A DNA stretch of 64,000 bases from Paractinoplanes tereljensis (lineage in GTDB: Bacteria; Actinomycetota; Actinomycetes; Mycobacteriales; Micromonosporaceae). Shown piece by piece: positions 8,667-17,660 of this stretch. The position numbers were made by a program, and so were the translations under genes. The notes beneath the pieces are model-generated. The model ran no database searches, was not told the DNA's origin, and worked only from the letters and a program-made list of their open reading frames with translations. Within the stretch, counting starts at the first letter, position 1. Each line of letters begins with the position of its first letter. Location of the stretch: contig NZ_BOMY01000009.1 in NCBI RefSeq assembly GCF_016862435.1, positions 62,001-126,000 on the forward strand, in the 5' to 3' direction.

Positions 8667-10655
8667 TTACGAAGGCAGCGTTCCCTGAGCGTTCCCTCGC
8701 GTCCGCTGCTCCCAGAACACGTGCCCGGCCTGGGCGAACGCGTCGGCGGCGGAGACGAACCGGGTGCGTGCGAGAGCCTGGTCGCCGGCCGCGACCGCCG
8801 CCCAGGCCGCCGCCGTGCCGGCCATCGCGCGCCACGCCGAGCTGGTCAGCGAACCGGCGAGCTGCGCGGCCGGCTCCACCAGCGCGGCGGCGGCCGTCGC
8901 GTCGCCGGCTGTCGCGAACGCCCACGCACCGACCGGATAGAGCAGCAGGCTGCAGGTCGGGCAGTCGCCGTAGCGGGCCGCGGCGGTCTGGGACGCCCGA
9001 ACCGACCGGATCGCGGCCTCCGGGTCGTCGCGTTCCATCGCGGCGAGCGCGGCGGTCGCGTGCAGCCGGGCCCAGGCATGCCGGGCCATCGGGGTGACCG
9101 TCGCGATCGCGGTGGCCCGCTTGAGGAAGACCCGGGCCTCGTCGTGCTCACCGACGTAGGCGGCGAGTTCGGCGCGGCGCAGCCAGGGCAGCGCGACCGA
9201 GCGACTGCCGAGCGGTTCATAGAGTTCGCAGCTGCGTTCCAGGCAGGCGGCCGCCTCGTCCCAACGAGCCTCGAGCAGGAACGATTCGCCGAGCAGACAC
9301 CAGGCAAAGGCCTGCGCGGGTACGGCGTCGGCCCGCTCGGCCACGGCGAGGGTCTCGCGGGCATAGTCGGCGACGTCGCCGGAGAAGTCGTCGCCGTACA
9401 GCTGATATTGGCTGAGGCAGTGGTTGAAGTCGCAGAACCGGGCCACCCGGACCCCGAGGGACACCCCGGCCAGCCCTTCGATCTGGGTATGCAGACCGGG
9501 CCGCCAGTCGCCCTGCATGTGCGCGACGAACGCGAGCATCTCCAGGGCGGCGGCCACCTCATCCGGCGCGCCGTGGTCGACCGCGGTCCGGTGGGCCTCC
9601 TCGGCGAGTTGCCGGGCGCCGGCGAGGTCCCCGCGTTCGAGCGCGAGTCGCGATCGCAGGCAGGTCAGCCGGCCCTGCTCGGCCGGGTCGGGTGCGAGCG
9701 CGCCGGCCGCGTCGAGGTGCGGTTCGGCCTCGCCGGGACGGTGCAGCATCAACAGCGCGTCGGCGATCTGCCGGTGGATGCGGCCGGTCGCCGGTGAGCC
9801 GGCGGCGACGGCCAGCGCCTGGGTGTAGGCCTTCACGCCGGCGGCCGGATCGCCCGACTGCACCCGGAGGTCGCCGACGCGCTCCCACAGGTCGGTGGTC
9901 AGCGCCGGCTCGGCGGACCGCTCGGCGCGGATCTCCTCGTACAGCCGCTGGATCTCGGCCGACGGTTCGACCCCGAGCTCGCCGGCGAGCAGCTCGCGGA
10001 GCCGGGAGTACTGCCGCTGGGCCTCGTCGCGGCGGCCGGCCAGCGCGTGCAACCGCATCAGCCAGGCGTGCCGCTCCTCGACCAGCGGGTCGGCGGTGAC
10101 CAGCCGCTGCACCGCCCGCGCCGCGCCGTTCAGGTCGCCGCCGGCCTCGAGCAGCCCGGCCCACTCCTCGACCAGCGCGAGCCAGTCGGCCCGCAGCTCG
10201 TCGCGGGACGCGCTCGCCCAATCCTCGTAGAGGTCCTCGGGGAGCAGCCCGTCCCGATACATTTCCGCGGCCGCCGCATAAACATCGATATCGCGGCTCC
10301 GGCGGGCCGCGGCGGCGAACGACCAATAGTCAGAAACGTCGATGGAAATGTCGTCGGGCGGCAGGCAGAGCAGATCTCCGGCCGAGACGACATGGTCGGC
10401 ACCGACATTTCGGCGAACCGCGTGCAGGGCCTTGCGCAGATTGGCCGCGGCGGCGGCCGGTTCGAGTTCGGGCCAGAGCCGGTCGGTCACCTGTTCCCGG
10501 CGCAGACGCTGCCCGGGCGCCAGTGCCAGCAGCTTGACCAGCGCGGCCGGCTTCCGCTGGGACCACACCTCGGGGGCCAGCGACTGCCCGTCGACCGTGA
10601 CTCGAAATCCACCGAAGAGGTCAATACGCAGACCCGACTGCGACACCGTTCGCAC
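8667..10655 (-). CDS. SARP/BTAD-type transcriptional regulator with TPR-like C-terminus
   Basis: The product is 662 residues. Residues ~1-100 form an OmpR/PhoB-like winged helix (LRIDLFGGFRVTVDG at the start, SQRKPAALVKLLALAPG, LWPELEPAAAAANLRKALH). Residues ~100-245 are a bacterial transcriptional activator domain ending in RELLAGELGVEPSAEIQRLYEEI. The rest is alanine-rich helical repeats of TPR type. No NB-ARC ATPase segment is seen, so it is an intermediate-size SARP without the AfsR ATPase. GTG 10655 is the best start. It begins 43 bases after the beta-mannosidase gene, on the same strand. That suggests it could be read with the sugar operon, or act as a regulator of it or of the peroxiredoxin. 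Confidence 0.9.
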   Translation of the reverse strand: MRTVSQSGLRIDLFGGFRVTVDGQSLAPEVWSQRKPAALVKLLALAPGQRLRREQVTDRLWPELEPAAAAANLRKALHAVRRNVGADHVVSAGDLLCLPPDDISIDVSDYWSFAAAARRSRDIDVYAAAAEMYRDGLLPEDLYEDWASASRDELRADWLALVEEWAGLLEAGGDLNGAARAVQRLVTADPLVEERHAWLMRLHALAGRRDEAQRQYSRLRELLAGELGVEPSAEIQRLYEEIRAERSAEPALTTDLWERVGDLRVQSGDPAAGVKAYTQALAVAAGSPATGRIHRQIADALLMLHRPGEAEPHLDAAGALAPDPAEQGRLTCLRSRLALERGDLAGARQLAEEAHRTAVDHGAPDEVAAALEMLAFVAHMQGDWRPGLHTQIEGLAGVSLGVRVARFCDFNHCLSQYQLYGDDFSGDVADYARETLAVAERADAVPAQAFAWCLLGESFLLEARWDEAAACLERSCELYEPLGSRSVALPWLRRAELAAYVGEHDEARVFLKRATAIATVTPMARHAWARLHATAALAAMERDDPEAAIRSVRASQTAAARYGDCPTCSLLLYPVGAWAFATAGDATAAAALVEPAAQLAGSLTSSAWRAMAGTAAAWAAVAAGDQALARTRFVSAADAFAQAGHVFWEQRTRGNAQGTLPS

Positions 10656-10698
10656 GATGGAATGGTGCCACAGCCGGGACCTGGATTACCTATGCGGT

Positions 10699-13155
10699 TT
10701 ATCCCCGAGAGATGTCGTTGACACAGCGAAGAACCGGCCGTGCGACCAATGCCGCACTGTCCAGCTCCTTCTCCGAATTGACGGTAAATGTCACCGCATC
10801 GCCGGGCAGGAGGGTGACGCCCGCCCGGTCCGTCTCGGCCGACGGGTCGAGGCGGTCGGGGTAGAGGGTGAGCGACCGCAGGATCGTCCCGGCGGTCACC
10901 GTGACCGTGGTCGATTGCCCCTCGGACGCCACCGACGTGGTGAAGGCCGGGGCCGGCCAGGCGATGTCCTTGTCCTCGGCGAAGAACCAGAAGGTGCGGT
11001 GGTCGTCCGACTCGGCGACGATCACTTCCGTCGCCGGGTCGCCGGCGGTGGTCAGGTCGGCGGGCAGCGGGATGGTGACCGCGTTGCCGGGGGCGACGGT
11101 GGCGTTCAGGAACGCCGCGGCCAGGACGTCGCCGGACAGGTTGCGGCGGGTCACGGTGGTGCTGATCGACCACGGTAGACCGCCGTCGTTGACCGCCACC
11201 AGTGCCGGGGCGCCCGCCGGGGTGAAGACCTCGCCCGGCGTGACCGGGTCGGGGCCGCCGGGAATCGGAGCCTCGGCCGTCCGGGGCTGCAGGGTCAGCA
11301 GGTGGTCGGCGTAGGCGTCGCGCATGGCGTACCACAGGGGCTTCTTGCGGGCGTCGCCGTCGATTGCGGCCCACGAGGTCACCGGCCAGCAGTCGTTGAG
11401 CTGCCACATGATGCTGCCCATGCACAGTGGACGCAGGGAGCGGAAGTGCTCGATGCCGAAGGCCACCGCTCGGGCCTGGTTCAGCTGGGTCAGATAGTGC
11501 CAGTCGTCGAAGTCGCGCGGGGCGGGCAGGTGGTTGGCCAGGCCGCGCTCCAGTTTCTGGTCGCCGCCGGTGGCCTTCTGGTGGTGGGCCATGCCGGGTG
11601 AGTCGGGGGCCAGCGGGTCGTCGGAGAGGGCGCGGCGCAGGGTGGAGAACGCAGGGGGTGCCTGGAAGCCGAACTCGGCGACGAAACGCGGGCGGTAGGC
11701 GGCGTACTTCGTGTAGTCGTCGGTGTTCCACACGTCCCAGATGTGGGTGGTGCCGAAGGCCGGGTCGTTCGGGTGGCGGTTCCGAACCTTGGAGTACGGG
11801 CTGCCGGGCCAATAGAACCGGGACGGGTCGAGCTCGGCCACGATGCGGGGCAGCAGCTCGAAGTAGTAGCCGGCCCCCCAGGTGCGGCCGGCCAGCGGGG
11901 CTTTCCAGTCCCAGTCCTCGTGGCCCCAGATGTTCTCGTTGTTGCCGGTCCAGAGCACCAGGCTCGGGTGCGCGCTGAGCCGGATCACGTTCTCCCGGGC
12001 CTCGGCCTCCACCTCGGAGCGCAGCGGCTCCTCCTCGGGGTACGCGGCGCAGGCGAACAGGAAGTCCTGGCCGACCAGGAAGCCCATCTCGTCGGCCAGC
12101 TCGTAGAAGTCCTCGGACTCGTACCGGCCGCCGCCCCAGACCCGGAGGAAGTTGACGTTGGCGTCGGCCGCCTGCTGGAAGCGCGACGAGAGCCGGGCGC
12201 GGGTGATCCGGTCGGCGAAGACGTCGTCGGGGATCCAGTTCACCCCGCGCACGAAGATCGGGACATCGTTGACGTGCAGGGTGAACGCGTCGCCGGCGGT
12301 GTCGACGCGCACCGACCGGAAACCGATCCGGCGCGACCAGGAGTCGAGGGCCTCGCCGCCGGCAGCGGTCAGGGTCAAGGAAAGGTCGTACAGCGACTGC
12401 GCGCCGAAGCCGCGCGGCCACCACAGCGACGGCTCGTCGACGGTGAGGATCAGCAGGGCCTCGATGCCGTCGACGGTGGCCTGGGCCCGGCGGCCGGCGA
12501 CCGAGGCGGTGATGGTCACCGGTTCCTCGGCCGCCCGCTCGAGTCGCACCCGCACCTCGACCCGGCCGGTGCCGTCCGGCGCCACCGTGACCTGGGGGCG
12601 CACCTCGGCGAGCCGGGCCACCGACCAGGCGTGCAGGCCGATCGGCTGCCAGATGCCGGAGGTGACCAGGGTGGGACCCCAGTCCCAGCCGAAGTTGCAG
12701 GCCTGCTTGCGGATGAAGTTGAACGGCTCCGGGTAGGCGTTCGGCCGGTCCCCCAACTTCGCGCGCACTTCTTCGGCGTACGCGTAGGGGCTGTTGAATT
12801 TGATCTTCAGGGAGTTGGTGCCCGCCTGCACGAAGGGCCGGACATCGAAGCGGTATCCCCGGTGCATGTTGGCGGTCTGCCCGACCGGGGAGCCGTTCAG
12901 TTCGATCTCGGCGACCGTGTCGAGGCCCGCGCAGACCAGGTCGAGGCGGGGCGCGCCGAGGTCGGCGGTGAAGGTCGTCGAGTACGACCAGTCGGTGCGT
13001 CCGATCCAGGCCAGCTTCGTCTCGTTCTCGTCGAGGTAGGGATCTTCGATCCGGCCGGCGGCGAGCAGTGCGGTGTGCACACATCCGGGCACGGTCGCCG
13101 GCAGTTCGGTCACCTCGCCGCCGGAGATCGTCCAGCCTTCGTGCAGGGGTTTCAC
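10699..13155 (-). CDS. Beta-mannosidase, glycoside hydrolase family 2
   Basis: The product is 818 residues, typical for a GH2 beta-mannosidase. The N-terminal sugar-binding-like domain (TVPGCVHTALLAAG) and the motif FGWDWGP are characteristic. The acid/base glutamate is in WTGNNENIW near residue 404. The nucleophile glutamate is probably in VAEFGFQAPP near residue 490. It removes terminal beta-mannose from the non-reducing ends of mannooligosaccharides. No signal peptide is seen, so it works in the cytosol on imported oligosaccharides. GTG 13155 follows a gggag ribosome site. It lies 22 bases after the MalG-type permease in a sugar uptake operon, which points to beta-mannosides as the transported substrate. 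Confidence 0.95.
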   Translation of the reverse strand: MKPLHEGWTISGGEVTELPATVPGCVHTALLAAGRIEDPYLDENETKLAWIGRTDWSYSTTFTADLGAPRLDLVCAGLDTVAEIELNGSPVGQTANMHRGYRFDVRPFVQAGTNSLKIKFNSPYAYAEEVRAKLGDRPNAYPEPFNFIRKQACNFGWDWGPTLVTSGIWQPIGLHAWSVARLAEVRPQVTVAPDGTGRVEVRVRLERAAEEPVTITASVAGRRAQATVDGIEALLILTVDEPSLWWPRGFGAQSLYDLSLTLTAAGGEALDSWSRRIGFRSVRVDTAGDAFTLHVNDVPIFVRGVNWIPDDVFADRITRARLSSRFQQAADANVNFLRVWGGGRYESEDFYELADEMGFLVGQDFLFACAAYPEEEPLRSEVEAEARENVIRLSAHPSLVLWTGNNENIWGHEDWDWKAPLAGRTWGAGYYFELLPRIVAELDPSRFYWPGSPYSKVRNRHPNDPAFGTTHIWDVWNTDDYTKYAAYRPRFVAEFGFQAPPAFSTLRRALSDDPLAPDSPGMAHHQKATGGDQKLERGLANHLPAPRDFDDWHYLTQLNQARAVAFGIEHFRSLRPLCMGSIMWQLNDCWPVTSWAAIDGDARKKPLWYAMRDAYADHLLTLQPRTAEAPIPGGPDPVTPGEVFTPAGAPALVAVNDGGLPWSISTTVTRRNLSGDVLAAAFLNATVAPGNAVTIPLPADLTTAGDPATEVIVAESDDHRTFWFFAEDKDIAWPAPAFTTSVASEGQSTTVTVTAGTILRSLTLYPDRLDPSAETDRAGVTLLPGDAVTFTVNSEKELDSAALVARPVLRCVNDISRG

Positions 13156-13177
13156 TATGCTCCCTATAACTGAAAAA

Positions 13178-14032
13178 TCAGGACTTAACGGCGCCTTCCA
13201 TGATCCCTCGAACGATCTGCCTGCCGCCGATGAGCAGCAGAACGATCAAGGGAACGGTAGCCACAAAGGCGCCGGCCAGCACCCGGCGGTAAATCACATA
13301 GTTGCCGCTGGCCAGGTCGCTGAGCGCGACCATCGAGGTGGGGAACTCGGTGCCGTTCAGCGTGATCAGCGGCCACTGGAAGTCGTTCCAGGCCATCACG
13401 AAGGTCAGCAGGCCGAGCACCGCGAGGGCCGGCCGGATCGCCGGCAGCACGATGCTCCAGTAGACCCGCATGGTCATCGCGCCGTCGATCCGCGCCGACT
13501 CGACCAGCTCGTCCGGCACCGCGTGCCCGATGAACTGCCGCATGTAGAAGACGCCGAACGCGCTGACCAGCCCGGGGGCGATGACCGCGAGCAGGGTGCC
13601 GTTCCAGCCGAGCTTGCCCATCAGGATGTAGAGGGCGACCACGCCGAGCTGGTTGGGCACGGTCAGGGTCAGGATCACCACGAACATCAGCGCGTTGCGG
13701 GCCGGGAAACGCAGCTTCGCGAAGGCGAACCCGGCCAGCGAGCAGAAGAACAGCGTCGACAGGGTGATCACCGAGGACACGATGAAGCTGTTGATCAGCG
13801 AGGCGGTGAAGTAGACCTCGTTCATCGTGAAGACTTCGCGCAGGTTGTTCATCAGCTCGCCGCCGGGGAGCACCGAGGGCGGGATCTGCGAGACGGCCGC
13901 GTCGGTGCTCGTCGCGATGACGAACATCCAATAGACCGGGAAGGCCGAGAAGATCAAGACCAGGGCCAGGCCGAGGTACGTCTTCCAACTGCCGCGAGTT
14001 TCCTGCGGCGCCCGGGTCACGAACGTGGTCAC
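13178..14032 (-). CDS. Carbohydrate ABC transporter permease, MalG type
   Basis: The product is 284 residues with six predicted membrane helices. The permease EAA loop that contacts the ATPase is visible (ESARIDGAMTMRVYWSIVLPA). The GTG start at 14032 overlaps the stop of the upstream permease by 4 bases (GTGA), with a ggagggg ribosome site, so the pair is translationally coupled. It works with the MalF-type permease and the binding lipoprotein. No ATP-binding subunit is encoded nearby, so a shared ATPase of the MsiK kind elsewhere in the genome is likely. Confidence 0.95.
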   Translation of the reverse strand: MTTFVTRAPQETRGSWKTYLGLALVLIFSAFPVYWMFVIATSTDAAVSQIPPSVLPGGELMNNLREVFTMNEVYFTASLINSFIVSSVITLSTLFFCSLAGFAFAKLRFPARNALMFVVILTLTVPNQLGVVALYILMGKLGWNGTLLAVIAPGLVSAFGVFYMRQFIGHAVPDELVESARIDGAMTMRVYWSIVLPAIRPALAVLGLLTFVMAWNDFQWPLITLNGTEFPTSMVALSDLASGNYVIYRRVLAGAFVATVPLIVLLLIGGRQIVRGIMEGAVKS

Positions 14033-15009
14033 CGGTCCCCTCCGATGCGCTTGGTGAGCGTGGCGTTGATGCCGGCGACGATCAGGATGATGAGGAAGAG
14101 CGCCCAGCTGATCGCGGCCGCGTACCCGAGGTTGAGGTCCTTCCAGCCGACCTTGTAGATCAGCTGGGCGATGGTCTGGAACTGGTGCGCGGAGCCGCCG
14201 CCGGCCGACTGCGGGTTCTCGTCGAACATCATCGGCTCGTTGAACAGCTGCAGCCCGCCGATGGTCGACAGGATCACGGTGAACACCACGACCGGCTGGA
14301 TCATCGGGACGGTGATCCGCCACAACTGGCGCCAGGGCCCGGCGCCGTCGACCGCGGCCGCCTCGTAGATGTCCTTGGGGATGGCCTGCATGGCGGACAG
14401 GTAGAGCAGCGCGTTGTAGCCGATCCACTTCCAGTTGACCATGGTGGCGATGGCGATCCAGCTGCTCCACTTCGAGGCCCGCCAGTCGAGTGGCTGTTCC
14501 TGTCCGTAGCCGACCAGCGAGAGCAGCCAGTTGGCCATGCCGTTGTCCCGGGCGAAGAACACCGCGAAGACCAGCGTCGACGCGACCACCGGGGTCAGGT
14601 AGGGCAGCAGGATGCCGATCCGCCAGAACGTCTGCCCGCGCAGCTTGCGGTTCAGCAGGTTCGCGATGATCAGCGCCGCGAGCAACTGCGGCACGGTCGA
14701 CAGGATGAAGATGCCGAGCGTGTTGTAGAGCGCGTTCCAGAAGTCGGAGTCGGAGAGCAGCCGGCTGAAGTTGTCGAAGCCCGCCCAACCGTCCTTCTCC
14801 GGCTCGGTCAGCCGCCAGTTCCGCAGCGAGACGACGCCGTTGTAGACGATCGGGAACAGCCCGAAGATCGCGAAGATGACGAAGAACGGGGCGATGAAGA
14901 CGTACGGCGTTGCCTTGGTGTCGAACCGGTAGAGCCACAGCTTGGCCCGGCTCGGTTTGGGCGGCGGCGCCGCATGCTGCGGCGTCGGCCGGAGCTGGGT
15001 GAGGGACAC
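14029..15009 (-). CDS. Carbohydrate ABC transporter permease, MalF type
   Basis: The product is 326 residues with six membrane helices and an EAA loop (IYEAAAVDGAGPWRQLWRIT). GTG 15009 is chosen because aggag stands 5 bases before it; an in-frame start at 15042 lacks one. It is the second gene of the importer operon, downstream of the binding protein and separated from it by a strong hairpin at 15030-15055 that probably lowers permease expression relative to the binding protein. Confidence 0.95.
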   Translation of the reverse strand: MSLTQLRPTPQHAAPPPKPSRAKLWLYRFDTKATPYVFIAPFFVIFAIFGLFPIVYNGVVSLRNWRLTEPEKDGWAGFDNFSRLLSDSDFWNALYNTLGIFILSTVPQLLAALIIANLLNRKLRGQTFWRIGILLPYLTPVVASTLVFAVFFARDNGMANWLLSLVGYGQEQPLDWRASKWSSWIAIATMVNWKWIGYNALLYLSAMQAIPKDIYEAAAVDGAGPWRQLWRITVPMIQPVVVFTVILSTIGGLQLFNEPMMFDENPQSAGGGSAHQFQTIAQLIYKVGWKDLNLGYAAAISWALFLIILIVAGINATLTKRIGGDR

Positions 15010-15029
15010 GGCCACTCCTAAGGGGTAAG

Positions 15030-15055
15030 GGCGGGGCGGCATACGCCGCCCCGCC
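15030..15055 (-). terminator. Intra-operon hairpin between binding protein and permease genes
   Basis: A perfect 11-bp stem (ggcggggcggc / gccgccccgcc) has loop atac. It lies in the 64-base gap after the binding-protein gene. Such hairpins commonly act as partial terminators or 3' stabilisers that raise the amount of binding protein over permeases. Confidence 0.7.
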
Positions 15056-15073
15056 GCTCGCTTGCTTCCTTGA

Positions 15074-16348
15074 TCAGGAGGTGGATGCCTTCTCGGCCTG
15101 CTTGACCGCCTCGGCCCAGGCCGCAGCCGACTTCAGCTTGCCCTGCTGAACCTGCGTGATCACGTTCTCCACGGCGACCCGGGTCGGGCCGTTCTTCTTG
15201 CCCAGGTACTGCGGCTTCAACTGCTCCGCGGTGGCCGCGAAGATCTGGCCGGTGGGCGCGTTGCTCATGAATTCCTTCTTGTAGTCCAGCACCGCCGGGT
15301 CCTTGTAGAGGGCCGGCTGCGAGGGCAGGTTGCCGACCGTCTTGAAGACCTCGATCTGCTGCTCCGGCGCAACCAGCCACTTCACGAAGTCGGCCGCGGC
15401 GTCGACGTTCTTGCCCTGCGACGGGATGGTCCACCACGAGCCGCCCCAGTTACCGCCGCCGCCGGGGATCGCGGCGATGTCCCACTTGCCCTTCTGCTCG
15501 GGCGCGGTGTCCTGGATGTGGCCGAGCATCCACGCCGGGCAGGCGAGGACGGCGAACTGGTCCTTCTTGAAGCCCTGGTCCCAGTTGGGCTGGAAGCTGG
15601 CGAGGTTGGCCGAGATGCCGGCGTCGATCGCCTTCATGCTGACGTCGAACGCGACCTTCGGGCCGCCGTCCATCTGCAGCTTCTCGCTCTCGTCGTAGAA
15701 GCCGACCGCCTGCTGGGAGAGCACCGGGTTGAACATGTTGGTGCCGGAGTCGATGAACTTCTTGCCGGTCTTCGCGGTGTACTGCTTGCCGACGTTGATG
15801 AACGAGTCCCAGTCGGTCCAGAGCTTGCTGACCGCCTCGCGGTCGGTGGGCAGGCCGGCCTTGGCGAACAGGTCGGAGCGGTAGCACATGGCCAGGCCGC
15901 CGACGTCGGTGCCGAGGCCGATCTGCTTGCCGTCGGCGGACAGCGACTGCTTCCACTTCCAGGGCAGGTACTTCGACTCGTAGTCCGCGCCGCCCTTGTC
16001 CATGAAGTTCACGAACTTGTCGGCCTGGCTGCGGAACTGGACGATGAAGCCCTCGTCGATCGCCGAGATGTCCGGGGCACCGGAGCCGGCCACCAGCTTC
16101 TTCTGCAGGTCCTCGTGCTGGGCGTTGTACTCGCCCGAGTTCAGCACGATCTTGACGTTGGGATGAGCCGCCTCGTACTGGGTCTTGAGCTTGTCCAGGC
16201 CCATGTCGCCCCAGAACGCGATCTTGAGGGTCACCGCCCCCTCGCCGGCCTTGTCGTTGTTGCCCTCGAGGCTCTGCCCGCTGCATCCGGAAAGGAGCAG
16301 CGCTGCCGCGGCGACTGCCGCCAGCCCACTCTTGCCAAGGTGTTTCAT
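15074..16348 (-). CDS. Sugar ABC transporter substrate-binding lipoprotein
   Basis: The product is 424 residues. The N-terminal lipoprotein signal is MKHLGKSGLAAVAAAALLLSGC, with the lipobox LLSGC placing the acylated cysteine at residue 22. The rest matches family 1 extracellular sugar-binding proteins (LKIAFWGDMGLDKLKTQYEA, then VKIVLNSGEY). It binds the sugar outside the membrane and delivers it to the two permeases downstream. The ATG follows ggaggc. The beta-mannosidase in the same operon suggests manno-oligosaccharides as ligand, which is inference. The gene is divergent from a LacI regulator. Confidence 0.95.
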   Translation of the reverse strand: MKHLGKSGLAAVAAAALLLSGCSGQSLEGNNDKAGEGAVTLKIAFWGDMGLDKLKTQYEAAHPNVKIVLNSGEYNAQHEDLQKKLVAGSGAPDISAIDEGFIVQFRSQADKFVNFMDKGGADYESKYLPWKWKQSLSADGKQIGLGTDVGGLAMCYRSDLFAKAGLPTDREAVSKLWTDWDSFINVGKQYTAKTGKKFIDSGTNMFNPVLSQQAVGFYDESEKLQMDGGPKVAFDVSMKAIDAGISANLASFQPNWDQGFKKDQFAVLACPAWMLGHIQDTAPEQKGKWDIAAIPGGGGNWGGSWWTIPSQGKNVDAAADFVKWLVAPEQQIEVFKTVGNLPSQPALYKDPAVLDYKKEFMSNAPTGQIFAATAEQLKPQYLGKKNGPTRVAVENVITQVQQGKLKSAAAWAEAVKQAEKASTS

Positions 16349-16396
16349 TGCGCCTCCACAGAGGAGAGAATTTACTGAACCGGGTAAGTTGTGGAG

Positions 16397-16425
16397 ACGC
16401 TAAGCCCCACCTCGATGAGTGTCAA
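16397..16425 (-). promoter_or_regulatory. Sigma-70-like promoter of the sugar uptake operon
   Basis: On the minus strand, TTGACA (16425-16420) is followed after 17 bases by TAGCGT (16402-16397). It lies 49 bases before the binding-protein start codon. Both boxes fit actinobacterial housekeeping promoters. Confidence 0.6.
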
Positions 16426-16586
16426 TAGCGTGTTACAGCGTTGATTTGCCATCGTTGTCAGTGAGAGTTAAGTTGGGCAAATAGGACTTTTATGGCGATC
16501 GGCGTTTACAAGTGGGCTTGTGTCCCGTAACACTTAACCGATCAAGCCGCTACCCCGCCGCTTGATCATCTGGCCGCGCGACCGCG

Positions 16587-16600
16587 TGAGAGCGCTCTAC
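16587..16600. promoter_or_regulatory. LacI-family operator (TGAGAGCGCTCTAC)
   Basis: The centre is the perfect palindrome AGAGCGCTCT. It matches the GAGCGCTC core bound by many LacI-family sugar regulators of actinobacteria (CebR/MalR type). It lies about 50 bases before the LacI start, so autoregulation is likely. No second copy of this core was seen near the operon promoter. Confidence 0.7.
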
Positions 16601-16649
16601 CGATTTCAGTTGCCGGTAAGCTTCAGCCGGAAAGTCAGAGGGAGACCGA

Positions 16650-17660
16650 GTGAAGCGGCCCACGATCGCCGACATCGCGCGGCGGGCGGGCGTGTCCAAG
16701 GGCGCCGTGTCGTACGCGCTGAACGGACAGCCCGGAGTCTCCGAAGCGACCCGGCAGCGCATCGTTGCCATCGCCCAGGAAATCGGATTCAACCCGAACA
16801 GTGCTGCCCGCGCACTGTCCGGCGCCAGTGCGCGCGCCGTCGGCCTGACCCTGTGCCGGCCGGCCCGCATCCTCGGCATCGAGCCCTGGTTCATGGGCCT
16901 GATCAGCGGTTTCGAGGCCGAGCTCTCCGCCCGGTCGTACGCCTTGACCCTGCAGGTCGTGGCCACCCCCGAGCTGGAGGTGGAGGTCTATCGCCGGTGG
17001 TGGGGCGAGCGCCGGATCGACGGCGTGATCGTCACCGACCTCCGGGAAAATGACATCCGCATCCCGGTCCTGCAACAGCTGCAGCTGCCCGCCGTGGTGA
17101 TCGGCGGCCCCGGCGAGACCGGCGAGATCGCCCAGATCTGGTCGGACGACGCCGGCGCGATCACCGAGGCGGTGCGCTACCTGGTCGCGCTCGGCCATCG
17201 CCGGATCGCCCGGGTCAGCGGCCTGCCCGGTCTGCTGCACACCCAGGCCCGCACCCGGGCGTTCAACGACATCTGCACCTCGCTCGGGCTCGAGGCGACG
17301 ACCGTGCCGTCCGACTACACCGGCGAGGAGGGCAGCCGGGCCACCCGCCGGCTGCTGATCGACACCGAGCGGCCGACCGCGATCATCTACGACAACGACG
17401 TGATGGCCGTGGCCGGGCTGGCGGTGGCGCAGGAGATGGGGCTGACCGTGCCGGGCGATCTGTCCATCGTGGCCTGGGACGACTCTCCACTGTGCAGTCT
17501 CGTGCACCCGCCGCTGACCGCGCTGTCCCGGGACATCGCCGAGTACGGCGCGCACGCGGCCCGCGAACTGCTCGCCACCATCGACGGCAAACAGGTGACC
17601 AACGTGGAGGCCGGCCCGGCCCAGTTGACCCCGCGAGGGAGCACCGCGCCACCGCGCTAG
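16650..17660 (+). CDS. LacI-family transcriptional regulator
   Basis: The product is 336 residues. The N-terminal LacI helix-turn-helix is clear (PTIADIARRAGVSKGAVSYAL, then SEATRQRI and the hinge helix NSAARALSG). A periplasmic-binding-protein-like effector domain follows (AIIYDNDVMAVAGLAVAQE, LSIVAWDDSPL). GTG 16650 follows gagggaga. It is divergent from the sugar uptake/beta-mannosidase operon, which it probably represses until a mannoside is present. Its stop codon overlaps the convergent GGDEF-EAL gene by 4 bases (ctag). Confidence 0.95.
   Translation: MKRPTIADIARRAGVSKGAVSYALNGQPGVSEATRQRIVAIAQEIGFNPNSAARALSGASARAVGLTLCRPARILGIEPWFMGLISGFEAELSARSYALTLQVVATPELEVEVYRRWWGERRIDGVIVTDLRENDIRIPVLQQLQLPAVVIGGPGETGEIAQIWSDDAGAITEAVRYLVALGHRRIARVSGLPGLLHTQARTRAFNDICTSLGLEATTVPSDYTGEEGSRATRRLLIDTERPTAIIYDNDVMAVAGLAVAQEMGLTVPGDLSIVAWDDSPLCSLVHPPLTALSRDIAEYGAHAARELLATIDGKQVTNVEAGPAQLTPRGSTAPPR

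Larger units (their letters stand above)
16349..16649. promoter_or_regulatory. Divergent control region between sugar operon and LacI gene
   Basis: This 301-base region has no gene and is lower in GC than its surroundings. It contains the operon promoter (16397-16425) and an inverted repeat gatcaagc...gcttgatc (16540-16547 and 16560-16567). Matching gtgttac / gtaacac elements lie about 90 bases apart (16430-16436, 16527-16533). A LacI-type operator is at 16587-16600. Confidence 0.6.

Noticed and set aside
11743..13173. 476-codon plus-strand frame opposite the beta-mannosidase
   Set aside because: No recognisable domain; it is the shadow of the GH2 gene.
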